Assembly (NCBI GenBank): GCA_009103225.1 | Contig: RHPI01000638.1 | Location: 531,823 to 595,822, forward strand | Origin: Chlorokybus atmophyticus | Lineage: Eukaryota > Streptophyta > Chlorokybophyceae > Chlorokybales > Chlorokybaceae | Length of the DNA stretch: 64,000 nt | Reading direction: 5' to 3' | In this document: in pieces, positions 51,641 to 61,699 of the stretch | Layout: each line of letters opens with the position of its first letter | Position numbering within the stretch: the first letter of the stretch is position 1 | Position numbers and translations under genes: made by a program | Notes under the pieces: model-generated | What the model saw: the letters and a program-made list of their open reading frames with translations, nothing else | Database searches by the model: none | Told to the model about the DNA's origin: nothing

Positions 51641-52539
51641 GAGGGAATGAAGGAGGAACACGCCACAATGGCGATGGCTTTCTGACATTGGTGAGGACTT
51701 TAATCATGCAGTAAATGTTTGTGCGTCCTCTCCCATTGCAAAGGCGTGTAAAAATATATGCGTAGATGGAGGTTGCAGACACAAAGGTCTGTGAGAGTTT
51801 CTGCTAGCCTATAAGTAGTTGCTGGTGTTGAGTCGCATACAATGGAGGTTGCATTGCTGTGGATTTGCATTTAATAGCACACAAATGTGCGGTATCAGTG
51901 AAAGCACTTCACCACACTGGCATGCAAGGACTGAGTTGCATAACATGAGATAGGAGGGGTGCTTTCCTGAGTGAAAGGGTTTCATCAACCCTTGCACGGC
52001 ATTCACTTTGATACAGCATTGCTAAGGTAGAGAACTTGGTGTAGTTTATAAGATGGTTTGCCATTGAAAGAGTCTTCAAAACCACTTAAGCAAGGTCAGG
52101 CGTGGCGTGGTGAAACCTAATGCGACAACTACGAGGAGGAATCAAGGAGTGTTGGAAACTTTGTAGTGTTGCTGGCGGTACGAGAGGAGAGATGGTGGCA
52201 TGGAGACAAGCATTAACTTTGTGGGAGCAACACATGCGCGGGAGTATTAAATGGAGTAAATTACGGTGGGTAAGCTTGCTAGAAGAACTTGGAGTTTAGA
52301 GTCAAGCTACTCGCGTGGGAGTGTTAAAGGCTGTATGTTGTTGAAGGTACATGTACAGGCGGCGCTTGCATGTAGTTGGTCCGATTAGCTTAACCATAAT
52401 ACTTATGGGAGTTATGAGAGTTTGAGGCATTACGCCTGTTATAATAAACCATGGTCAACTTTGACTTTAACCATTGACTTTGACCATTGCTTAGTGTTGA
52501 CTTTGACTGATGTTAATGAAAGTTGTCTAGTGCTTAATA

Positions 52540-52918
52540 TGTTAGATGTTATAGCTTGTTGAAAGTACATGTATAGGCGGCGCCTACATGTAGTTGGTAC
52601 GATCAGCTTAACCTTTATAGTTACGAGAGTTACGGGAGTTACGGGAGTTACGGCAGTTACGGCAGTTATGGTCAACCATGGTCAACTTCGACTTTGACCG
52701 TTGACTTTGACCATTGACTAGTGTTGACTAGTATTGACTTTGACTAGAGTTGACTAGTGCTTAGTAGCATAGTATATAAGACACTGTATACTGCTTAATA
52801 CAGTGGGTCGCACATTGTCTCTATAGTTGGCGTGCTTGCTGCACTTGTCCTTAGTGTGTGCACACTTATATGTAGGAGGCAAATACACACACACTAGGCG
52901 CATCACTAGTGCTCAACA
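52540..52918 (+). repeat. Copia-1 5' LTR (379 bp)
   Basis: TGTTAGATGTTATAGC to CTAGTGCTCAACA, with the same arrays as 22440-22824 but different unit order in the TTGAC block. Confidence 0.92.
52771..52780 (+). promoter_or_regulatory. LTR TATA box
   Basis: AGTATATAAG between the TTGAC array and the transcribed end of the LTR. Confidence 0.6.
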
Positions 52919-53040
52919 GGTTATGGGCCCACACTCGCTTGTGTAATCGCTTGTGCTAGTGAGAGAAAGTGTTGAGCATAGGCGCCTACTAGTAGAGTGT
53001 TCTTGGGGAGAGGGTGAGTTGTACTATTGTGTAGCAAGCA

Positions 53041-53826
53041 ATGGCTGACACAGATAGGATGCCCATCGAGTCCCTTGATCTGCACAACTATGCTTCATGG
53101 TCGCTGAAGATGAAGTTGGTGCTGATCCGCAAGAAGCTCTGGAGTTATGTCGATCCCACCTCCTCCACATCATTGCGGCCAAGAACAGGTGACACTGGTA
53201 CCTGGATAGAGAACTCACAATCAGCTTTTGCGCTGATAGGCTTGCACGTCAAAGACTTCCATCTCCCTCTTATTGCGGATTGCAAGACTGGACGTGAGGC
53301 GTGGGAGGTCTTCGACACCCTTTTCAAGGCCAATAGCAACTCGCGCAAGTTGCAGCTGAGACGCAAGCTGACACTTCTGAAGATGGAGCACAAAGAGCCA
53401 ATCCAGAAGTACATCTCGCGTGCAAGGGAGCTTTGGCAAGACCTTGCAGCAGTGGGCCACGATGTGAAGGAAGAGGAGGTGATGTGGGCAGTCTTAGCTG
53501 GCTTAGGAAAGAGCTTTGCTACGCTAGTGACTGTGTTGGAGTCCTCAGATGTGGTTTTGAAGTTTGCTGATGTAGTGCCTAAGCTGCTAGCTGTGGAAGG
53601 CAAGTTGGATGTTCAGGAGATAGAGAATGGTGGAGAGCCTATTGCATTTTCTGCCTCATCTTCTCAACACACGCGAAGCAGGAGCAAAGCAGGTGGTGGG
53701 AAGCCATCACGTGACAAAGAGTGTCACTATTGCAAGATGAAGGGCCACTTCATTCGCGAGTGCCAGAAGAGGATCCACGATGAGGCAACCAAGGAGGAGC
53801 ACGCCACGGTGGCGATTGCCTTCTAG
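53041..53826 (+). CDS. gag: Copia-1 Gag, intact (second copy)
   Basis: 261 residues from the first ATG after the leader, ending TAG at 53824. Same architecture as 22947-23732: N-terminal LDLHNYASWSLKMKL, UBN2 domain, basic RSRSKAGGGKPSRDKE, zinc knuckle CHYCKMKGHFIREC. A handful of substitutions separate the two (for example WTENS/WIENS, DCKIG/DCKTG, DFTAVG/DLAAVG, SSNVV/SSDVV). Two intact Gags in separate young insertions suggest selection or very recent spread. Confidence 0.93.
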   Translation: MADTDRMPIESLDLHNYASWSLKMKLVLIRKKLWSYVDPTSSTSLRPRTGDTGTWIENSQSAFALIGLHVKDFHLPLIADCKTGREAWEVFDTLFKANSNSRKLQLRRKLTLLKMEHKEPIQKYISRARELWQDLAAVGHDVKEEEVMWAVLAGLGKSFATLVTVLESSDVVLKFADVVPKLLAVEGKLDVQEIENGGEPIAFSASSSQHTRSRSKAGGGKPSRDKECHYCKMKGHFIRECQKRIHDEATKEEHATVAIAF

Positions 53827-54471
53827 CATTGGTGAGGACCTCAAGGAGTTGCAGTGGATGGTGTTCGTCCGTCCTCTCCCACTGCAAGGGCGCGTGAAGG
53901 ACATGCGCAGACGGAGGTCGTAGACACAAAGGTCTGTGAGAGTTACTGCTAGCCTATGAGTGGTTGCTGGTGTTGAGCTGCATACACCAGAGGTTGCATT
54001 GCTGTGGAGTTGTTTTTTGGTAGCACACAGGTGCGGTACTAGTTAGAACACTTCACTTGATTGGCATGCAAGGACTGGGTTGTATAGCTAGCTAACAGGA
54101 GATGGGAGGGGTGCTTCCTTGGTAGAAGGGTCTGATCAACCCTTGCACGGCCTACACTCTGGTACAGCATTGCTAAGGTAGAGAACTCATTGTACTTTAT
54201 AGTATAGTTTGCCATCGAGGGAGTCTTCGAAACCACCTGAGCAAGGTCAGGCGTGGCGTGGTGGAACCTGATGCGACAACTATGAGGAGGAAACAAGGAG
54301 TATTGGAACCTTGTAGTCCTGGTGGCAGCATGAGGAGAAAGATGGTGTCATGGAGACAAGCATCAAGTCCGTGGGAGCAACAGATCCGTGGGAGTGTTCA
54401 GTGGAGTAAGTTAATGTGGGTAAGCTTGCGAGATGAACCTGGAGTTCAAGGTCAAGCTGCTCGCGTGGGAG

Positions 54472-54850
54472 TGTTAGATGTTATAGCTTGTTGAAAGTAC
54501 ATGTATAGGCGGCGCCTACATGTAGTTGGTACGATCAGCTTAACCTTTATAGTTACGAGAGTTACGGGAGTTACGGGAGTTACGGCAGTTACGGCAGTTA
54601 TGGTCAACCATGGTCAACTTCGACTTTGACCGTTGACTTTGACCATTGACTAGTGTTGACTAGTGTTGACTTTGACTAGAGTTGACTAGTGCTTAGTAGC
54701 ATAGTATATAAGACACTGTATACTGCTTAATACAGTGGGTCGCACATTGTCTCTATAGTTGGCGTGCTTGCTGCACTTGTCCTTAGTGTGTGCACACTTA
54801 TATGTAGGAGGCAAATACACACACACTAGGCGCATCACTAGTGCTCAACA
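54472..54850 (+). repeat. Copia-1 3' LTR (379 bp)
   Basis: A direct copy of 52540-52918, preceded by GCGTGGGAG. Confidence 0.92.
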
Positions 54851-55007
54851 TAATAGCCTAGTATATAAGACATTGTATACAGCATAATGCAGTGGGTTGT
54901 ACATTGTCACTGTACTTGGCATGCTTGCTATGCTTGTTCTTAATATGTGCACACTTGTAAGCGAGAGGCGCAAACACACACACTAGGCGCATCACTAGTT
55001 CTCAACA

Positions 55008-55440
55008 GGGTGGTGCTATATCACGCGCCGCGGGCACTTGTAAGTAGGTTTCATACACCCGAGTTATTCAAGGGCATGATCTCGCACTCCGCCCGCAATG
55101 GGTGAGACTTGATGGCGAAGCTAGCAATAGTACTTATGCTCATGTTAATTACAAGTAGGTTGCAATCCTCCAACTTCCGAGTAATCACCTAGCAAGACAC
55201 TAGTTTTCATACATTCCGCATGCACCATATAATCGCTCGTAGCAAGAACGACCTGTATGGTGTGGATGCAAATGTATAGTACAATTATGGGAGGGGCCTT
55301 GTGTATAATAATGCTCACATATAAGTTGTTGTTTAGCTCAGGCTATAAGCATGTGGGCCCAAGCAAATTGCTGCGCTGCGTCACATTCGTAAGCGCACAT
55401 GCATGATATGGGACACCGTTATGCTCTACAACACTATTCT
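55008..55440 (+). pseudogene. DIRS tyrosine recombinase fragment, part 2
   Basis: It continues part 1: CATACACCCGAGTTATTCAA, TCTCGCACTCCGCCCGCAAT, GACTTGATGGCGAAG match 8280-8355, and GTGGGCCCAAGCAAATTGCT matches 8586-8606. It covers the arginine block; strongly decayed. Confidence 0.62.
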
Positions 55441-55689
55441 TACCATAATAAAGGCAGCCATGAAGGCAGCTGTTGAGGATTCTTCGCGCTTTGGAACGCA
55501 ACTTGGCCATTTGGGTAATGCAACCCAAGTGATAAAAGCTGGTATGCTCCAACTTGGGTAATAGCGGATTGCGCATAAGACGCATACCATATGCCACCAT
55601 TTTGCTGTACATCGAATTTTAAAGCAGACATTAAGGCAGCTGTTAAAAATTCTTTGCGCATTGGCATATATTGTAAGCTAGTGGTCAAA
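55441..55689. other. unassigned, imperfect internal duplication
   Basis: Two imperfect copies of a segment containing AAGGCAGCTGTT (55476 and 55634) about 160 bp apart. An open frame on the minus strand spans both (55440-55688) but has no domain signature. Confidence 0.35.
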
Positions 55690-56421
55690 ATATGAAAGTT
55701 TGAACGTTTACGTAGCGCATGACGTGCGCAAATGATAGGAAATTGCGTCTGCCTGGGGCCTCAAGCGAAAGTTATAAGCCCAACGATATGCAAACCCTGT
55801 TTAATTTCACACACATTTTTGCGCTCTACTTGAGCGTTTCTGTGTCATAACCATAAACTTAAGTCTTATTGCATGCGAGGGTCATTGGAGACCTTACATA
55901 AAAAGGTTACATGCAATACATGCGCACAAATATACAGCTATTAGACTGTCACGACATAGTCACGGGGCTGCTATGAGAGCTAGTGGCCCCCACGCCTTGC
56001 AGGCTCACGGCAATAGGCACGCAGGTGCCATAGCTTCTTACAATTGTAGCAGCTTCTACTGGGGGCGAGCGGGACATCCCGCAAGCCCCCAGACAAAGCT
56101 GCCTAAGGCTGCATAGGAGCGGTTTTATGCCTGGTTTGCCCCGCGCCAAATGCATAGGACCCAAAGTAGCAGGGGGGGAAACCGGCCCCGCCCCTTGTTG
56201 GGATAGTGGGCTTTGCCTTGGGCTTGGGCTGCGCCGCAGCCACGTCCTTTTTTCGCTTCTACGCGCGCTTTACCTCCTCGTCATCTACGGCAAAGGGGTT
56301 GTGCACTAGCTCATCCGCGACCTTCCGCCCTTGCTTATTGGCCACTTCCACATAGTGAAATTGCTTACACACCTAATCCATCCATTATTGCGCACAGAGC
56401 ACGCATAAACAACATGCATTG

Positions 56422-56790
56422 TGTTAAATGTTATAGGTTGTAGGAAGTACATGTATACGCGGCGCCTACATGTAGTGGTTACGATCAGCTTAACCTTCAT
56501 AGTTACGAGAGTTACGGAAGTTACGGCAATTATGGTCAACCATGGTCAACTTTTACTTTGACCGTGGACTCTGACCATTGACTAGTGTTGATTAGTGTTG
56601 ACTTTGACCAGAGTTGACTAGAGTTGACTAGTGCTTAGTAGCATAGTATATAAGACACTGTATACTGCTTAATACAGTGGGTCGCACATTGTCTCTATAG
56701 TTGGCGTGCTTGCTGCACTTGTGCTTGATGTGTGCACACTTGTATGTAGGAGGCAAATACACACACTAGGCGCATCACTAGTTCTCAACA
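56422..56790 (+). mobile_element. solo LTR of Copia-1 (TSD cattg)
   Basis: 369 bp, TGTTAAATGTTATAGG to CTAGTTCTCAACA, flanked by cattg at 56417-56421 and 56791-56795. Target: DIRS gag. Confidence 0.9.
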
Positions 56791-56857
56791 CATTGCATAT
56801 TCATACGGGCTCAGAACCACCAGGTCTAGCGCCAAGCGCACCCTCAATCCATTCCCA

Positions 56858-56882
56858 ATTAGGGTTAGGGTTAGGGTTAGTG
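56858..56882. repeat. interstitial TTAGGG repeats
   Basis: Three full TTAGGG units plus partial ones (ATTAGGGTTAGGG... to TTAGTG) exactly at the joint between DIRS gag and a truncated Copia-2 piece. Confidence 0.8.
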
Positions 56883-56884
56883 CC

Positions 56885-57552
56885 CCCCGTGATGCTTAGA
56901 CATGGATAGGAGAGAAGTAGCTGAGCGCAAGATGTGTGGAGGTTACACCCTGCGAGTATGGTATTGTGCTCGAGGTACACTATATGCAAGCGAGCATTTT
57001 GCAGCAATGACAACAAGCATTAGGCGCGAGCAGCTTGAGGTTAATGCTAGCATCATGTGGTGTGGCAAGAGTTCCAGGTTAATTCGAGACAATAAAAGCG
57101 TGGGAGTTTGTGCATATCAATGTGCAGGTGCACAGAACAAGCTGCCTGAGTGGGAGTGTTAAAGGTTAAGCATAAGATGTTCGCTAGTATAGTATGCTTA
57201 TGGTACGGTAAGCTTGTTGATGTTACTTAGACAATGCGCAGCGGTTATGCTATGGGAGTTACAGTCAACAAGAGTTATGGGAGTTATGGGCGTTTCTCAT
57301 GATTATATGTAACTTTAACCGTTAACTAGTGTTGTTGAGTGTTGACTTTGACCATCAACTATTATTGAGTAGAGTTGACTTTGACTCGTGTTGACTAGCT
57401 TAGTATGTAAGTCACCATATGTGGCGTATACAGGTGGAAATGCAGTACATTTCTCTTTGATATTAACTTGCTTGAATGCGACACTTGGTGTTGCCCCAAT
57501 GTGAGCATATATGTATGAGGTAGGGCGCATACATGCACACTAGCTCTTAACA
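56885..57552 (+). mobile_element. Copia-2 3' fragment with LTR, 5' truncated
   Basis: 56885-57156 matches the Copia-2 3' internal region (GTGATGCTTAGACATGG, GTGTGGAGGTTACACCCTGC), GAGTGGGAG is the purine tract, and the LTR runs 57157-57552 (TGTTAAAGGTTAAGC to CTAGCTCTTAACA). No TSD; the left edge is the TTAGGG joint. Confidence 0.78.
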
Positions 57553-57655
57553 TGCGGGCCCCTCCCCCATCTCCGGACATTGGGGGGAGGGATGCGGAAC
57601 ATACGTAATGGAATGATTGTGCGTTTTTTATGTCGGGCTTGCGTCTTTATAAGGC

Positions 57656-57729
57656 TGTTGAGATCCGGACTAACCCACTCGGCTAGCCTCGCGCGAGGCT
57701 AGCCGAGTGGGCTAGTCGGGATCTCAACA
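57656..57729. repeat. TRIM-2 left palindromic LTR (74 bp)
   Basis: Arms meet at CTCGCGCGAG. Mismatches between arms are CCGGAC/CCCGAC and CTAACC/CTAGCC in the same sense. Confidence 0.88.
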
Positions 57730-57763
57730 AAAGGTGCTGCCCTAGCGACCTGAGTTCAAGTCC
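57700..57763 (+). promoter_or_regulatory. tRNA-like A box and B box across the TRIM-2 LTR boundary
   Basis: TAGCCGAGTGG (57700-57710) fits the A-box consensus exactly and lies in the LTR. AGTTCAAGTCC (57753-57763) differs from the B-box consensus at one base and lies in the interior. They start 53 bp apart, as in tRNAs with a long variable arm such as tRNA-Leu. The palindrome also places an A box on the opposite strand. Pol III use is inference. Confidence 0.55.
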
Positions 57764-57997
57764 CACCGGATGCACTGCAAATTGGCAGTGAGAGAGAGCC
57801 CAATTTTTGGCACTGCTCCATAATTCGGCGCGGCAAGTGCAGCCGCCGCAGTAGCTCGCGCGCTCGTTGTAAGACAGCCATGGACGGAGGCTACCGCGCG
57901 CCAAGCACGCTTAGGGACAGGCCGCTGCTTGACCTGGGGGGAGGTGAATTGAACAATAAAAGGCCTTAAAACGGCCGGGTCGCAGGGCCCCACCTTT

Positions 57998-58071
57998 TGT
58001 TGAGATCCGGACTAGCCCACTCGGCTAGCCTCGCGCGAGGCTAGCCGAGTGGGCTAGTTCGGATCTCAACA
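57998..58071. repeat. TRIM-2 right palindromic LTR (74 bp)
   Basis: A direct repeat of the left LTR with a few substitutions (CTAGCCC, TAGTTCGG). Confidence 0.88.
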
Positions 58072-58624
58072 AAGGCCCATAATGTACGCATGTGGGAATG
58101 TGCGTGGGGCAAGTCCGCACTCACATGATGGTTTGCATATGTGCACATGCATATGGTCATGCTCAACCAAAAATGAGCCCACCTTTTATGTTCCCTTAGC
58201 GGCCTTTCTACGACGTGGGGATCCTTGACAAAATGAGCGAGCTTACAATTGTAAGAGAATGCCGCCGAGCCGAGATGAGCCGCAATCTCAAGGTGTGTTA
58301 TCAAGCCCGCTCCTGCAAGTTTTCCTTTCAAGGGGTAACGGGCTCGATGAAGCGGGTGGCCATGGCTCCCATTCAAGTGTTGGTAGTGTCGCCGTTATCA
58401 TGATGAGAGGTGCTCACAAATAGGGGGAGGTTGGGGTCACTAATGGGCTTATCACAAGACATAGCGGGCGCCGTCTCGCGTTGAAGGCGCATGTTCTCCA
58501 CATCCAACTCCTCCAACCTCCACGCTATTGCCTTCGTGGGGGCGTAGTTTATGAGAAAGGGGGTGACACCGGTGCTTGCATTGGTGTGGTGTTGGTGGCA
58601 ACTGCCACCACTTTTAGCAATTCA

Positions 58625-59300
58625 CTCTAATGGTCTTCCCGTGCATTCACGTAATTGCGCAACATATCTTCAATCACAAGTTGGCTCGCTCCGTTGGGCC
58701 AACAGCTTGCGGGTGGAAAGCCTTGCTAAAGTTTAAGGCAATACCCAGTGCACTATGCAGCACCTCTAAAAACCTACTTGCGAAGCGGGAATCACGATCG
58801 CTCACAATGCTTTATGGTAGTTCGTGGGAATGAAAGACATACTTCATACAAGCTTGCTGCCTCTAGTGCCGTGCAAAACTCACAGCACGGTGCCAAGCGT
58901 ACCATTCTGCTGAATTTGTCTACGAACATGAGTATTGCGTCGTACCCTTCTAGTGTCTTCGGCAGCCATATAATGAAGTCCATAGTAACTTGCTCCCACT
59001 TGGACAGTGGCACGGGAAGAGGTTGTAGCAACCCACCTGGCTTGTGGTTGCTTGCTTTCACCCTTTAACATGCGTTGCACAACGCCACATAGTCGCATAC
59101 ATCACGATGCAGTTCTCGCCAATAAAAGCGTGGTTTCAAGCTTGCCAACGTTCTTGCCACTACTTGGTGGCCAGCAATGGGTACGTCATGAGCTTTCCTT
59201 AAGTTGAACGCGTATATGTGTCACTTTGGGGATGTACAAGCGGCCGTGATGCCATAATAGGCCGTTTTGCTTTGTTCAATGTCCACTTGTGTCCGTTGCT
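58625..59300 (-). pseudogene. gypsy integrase
   Basis: Zinc-region end with CNACxxxK-like residues near 59080, then LSKWEQVTMDFIIWLPKT (first D), DAILMFVDKFSRMVRLAPC, a frameshift near 58800, SDRDSRFASRFLEVL (second D), and HPQAVGPTERAN (E; the usual HPQTDGQTERAN is altered). Confidence 0.8.
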
Positions 59301-59463
59301 GTGCTCTCCATGTCCTGCAAGACTCTCCTACTTTCTGTGTCTTTGCAAAGCACTTGTCGAATCCGGTCGGCTTACTCCGGTTGCACTTGAGCGAGTGCTT
59401 CAATCGCATTCAATTGGCTTAGCGCGCCGGCCACACTATAAGACGTACTGGGCTTGTACTTGA

Positions 59464-59706
59464 TCATACGATCATAAAGTTGAAAGAACTCCAACCACAC
59501 CGCACTTGTCTCCGGCTTTGTGGTTGTGTCTGTGAGTACTTCAATGGGGAATGGTTTGTCTTCAGCACGAACCTTTTGCCCTCAAAAAAGCATCGCCATT
59601 GTCGCAGCGCCATCACTTGCGCCAATAGCTCCTTGTTGTGCACAGGGTAGTTCAGCTCTGCTTGACTCAGTTTGTTATGAAAGAACGCTACAGGTTGAAG
59701 ACCCAT
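59464..59706 (-). pseudogene. gypsy RNase H
   Basis: PVAFFHNKLSQAELNYPVHN, KELLAQVMALRQWRCFFEGK, VLKTNHSPLKY. The usual TDH of the last block is TNH, so an active-site-region Asp is lost. Confidence 0.8.
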
Positions 59707-59806
59707 GCCTCGGTCTTGCTATAACGCAGTTCCCACAACTGTGTCGAATGCGTCACATCCCAAAATGAAGGGGTTTATCCATGTCGGGGTGAGCCTAGAC
59801 GGGTGC

Positions 59807-60640
59807 CTATGTCAACGCCTTCTTCAACGCATCAATTGCATGCTCTTTCTTTGTAGACCAACTCCAAGACTTCCCTTTCTTGAATAGGGTGGTCAAAGAG
59901 GCCGCAATGCGCGAAAATCCCATGATAATCTTGCGATAATACCCCGCAAGGCTCAAGAACGACATTACCTCCTTCACGTTGATCGGGGCAGACCATTCGC
60001 ACACCACTTGCACTTTGTTGGGGTCCGGCTTCATCCCTTTCTGTGTAACAATTCAGCGCAAGTACTCCACCTCGCATAGCAGAAACGTGCACTTCTGTAG
60101 CTGAGCGTTCAACTTGTGCTCACGCAACCGTTGCGACACGCGCCATAGAAGGCTCACCTTCTCGTTTTTCGTCTTCAAGTACATCAAAAAGTCGTCAAAG
60201 TACACGAGGACTCCCTTACATAGCAAGTCAGCAAAAGCGATGTTTATCAACACTTAAAATATCGATGGCGTGTTCGTAAGCCCAAACAACATCACTAACC
60301 ACTCGTTATATCCATAGCGCGTGTTGAACGATGTCTTCTTCACGTCCTTAGGTGCGATGCGGATCTGACGGTAACCTCCAGCAAGACCAACTGTGTAAAG
60401 TACTGCGCACCTTGTAGCTGATCTAGCAACTCGTTAATACGCGGTAGTGGAAAGCACTTCTTCTTAATAATGGTGTCAAGCGCTCGGTAGTCAATGCACA
60501 TACGCAGGCTCCCGTTCTTCTTCCGCAAAAACAGTATTGGTGCATCGTAAGGTGAATTACTTGACCGGATGTAACCTCGCTTTAGAAGATCCGCTATCTG
60601 CTTCTCGGCCTCCTCTAACTCCCCAGGTGACAACTTTTAT
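59807..60640 (-). pseudogene. gypsy reverse transcriptase
   Basis: 60633-60340: LLKRGYIRSSNSPYDAPILF, LRKKNGSLRMCIDYRALD, FPLPRINELLDQLQGAQYF, then a frameshift. 60253-60053: the catalytic VYFDDFLMYLK (YxDD) and LNAQLQKCTFL. 60034-59807: thumb/connection EVMSFLSLAGYYRKIIMGFS and SWSTKKEHAIDALKKAL. Confidence 0.83.
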
Positions 60641-60919
60641 ACAGGCGTGTAGGGTGGCTTGTGTGCACGCCCTCAATCCACACGGTGATCAACGCTCCAC
60701 GAGGGTGGTAGACCAGCTAGAAGTCCGTCCACCGTGATATCTTGGTAGTCCTGAACAAGTTTGCACACCTTGGGGTCCATTGTGGCTGTCTCAGTGCAGT
60801 CACTCAGCTTCGGTGCTGACTTTGATGTGCTCTGATGCACCACGCACAACCATGCAGCTTTAGCTTTTTGTGGGGATAGCAGCCTCCTCAATTGCACATA
60901 AAAAACTTGAGCAATGCTA

Positions 60920-61551
60920 ATCCCACCTAACTGCGTGTGCCGTGCCTTTCCGCTGCTTGTATCCCCTTGCAGGTGCTTCACACACGTGCGCATACTTACC
61001 CCGAAGTCCAACGCAGCTATGACAAAGCCCTTTTTGCTTTCCTCGCAAGAGTGGTCTTCCACTTCGATGGAGCACGCGCGTAGACCTTAAAATGGACTCT
61101 CCATTGTTTCCCTTGATGGTGAGCACACGCTTCCTCCAATTGATAGATGGGTTATGTTGCCACAGCCACGGTCGTCCAAAAATTCCATCAAACCCGTTCC
61201 GTAAGGTGATGCAGCAAAAACGCATATTCACCTTCAACTTCCCCATGTGAACACACAACTCTTTGGTTAAAGATGCAGCACCGTTACCTTCCAAGGGTGG
61301 TTTCCTATCAGCGAGTTTCACTACTCCTCCCATAATCGTGAAAGCCAACCGTAGCGCCGTGCAGCCTCCTCACTTATGAAGTTGCTGTTTGCTCCACTAT
61401 CAACCATAACGTTACACTCCCTCCATTGTCCTCGGTCATTGCAAATGCGTGCTGAGCGCCCAATGTACTTTGTTGCATCCTCGCTTGCATAACTTACCAC
61501 CATGGGCGTGTTTATACCCATCTCCACTTTCTTCCATGGTTGCGATGTCAC
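60920..61551 (-). pseudogene. gypsy aspartic protease
   Basis: CNVMVDSGANSNFISEEAAR carries the catalytic DSG. It is followed after a frame change by LRNGFDGIFGRPWLWQHNPS, the retropepsin C-terminal part. Confidence 0.8.
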
Positions 61552-61699
61552 GATCTTTATTTGTGTATAAGGCTCCCCCTCATCCCCAGCAGTAGCCTCC
61601 TTAGCTACAGGGGGAAGTCGGTGCCTTGATCCTCCATGCCAACTTTTTCAATTGCGTTGATGTCGTGCGCGATATGTGTTGCCAGCTGATGCAGATGTT

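Larger units (their letters stand above)
52540..54850 (+). mobile_element. Copia-1 gag-only LTR element, complete and young (TSD taata)
   Basis: 2,311 bp: 5' LTR 52540-52918, primer site 52919, leader, intact Gag, tail, purine tract, 3' LTR 54472-54850. The duplication taata lies at 52535-52539 and 54851-54855. The two 379-bp LTRs differ at about one position by eye (TAGTATTGAC versus TAGTGTTGAC). It sits inside the 3' LTR of an older relative. Its internal sequence is nearly the same as that of 22440-24762. Confidence 0.93.
50408..55007 (+). mobile_element. old Copia-1 gag-only element containing a young one
   Basis: 5' LTR 50408-50771, primer site 50772, degenerate gag, noncoding tail, 3' LTR 52322-52539 continued at 54856-55007. 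The 3' LTR is split by the young element at 52540-54850. The LTRs have diverged clearly from each other. Flanks ggacg and gggtg match at only three of five bases, so the TSD is doubtful. Confidence 0.8.
57656..58071. mobile_element. TRIM-2: complete 416-bp element with palindromic LTRs (TSD aaggc)
   Basis: Two 74-bp direct repeats (57656-57729, 57998-58071), TGTTGAGATCC to GGATCTCAACA, flank 268 bp without a gene. The duplication aaggc is at 57651-57655 and 58072-58076. Each repeat is itself an inverted repeat of two 37-bp arms with about two mismatches. TG...CA ends, a 5-bp TSD and a solo-LTR relative (49341) argue for an LTR-type element. Strand is ambiguous because the LTRs are palindromic. 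I see no fully convincing PPT beside either LTR; GGGGGGAGGTGAA occurs about 60 bp inside the right one. Confidence 0.85.
55690..58545 (-). mobile_element. DIRS spacer and gag region carrying three later insertions
   Basis: Minus-strand DIRS sequence: spacer (55690-55900), zinc-knuckle end (about 55990-56050), gag C-terminal part (56150-56421, 56791-56852), a gap of about 115 bp, then 57553-57655 and 58072-58545 (central gag). Insertions: solo Copia-1 LTR, truncated Copia-2 with TTAGGG junction, TRIM-2. Gag frames are broken throughout. On the right it meets gypsy sequence at about 58546. Confidence 0.72.

Noticed and set aside
50403-55012. A target duplication for the old Copia-1 element
   Set aside because: Flanks ggacg and gggtg agree at only three of five bases, too weak to claim.
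56858-56882. A chromosome end
   Set aside because: The TTAGGG tract is only about 3.5 units and is flanked on both sides by transposon sequence, so it is interstitial.
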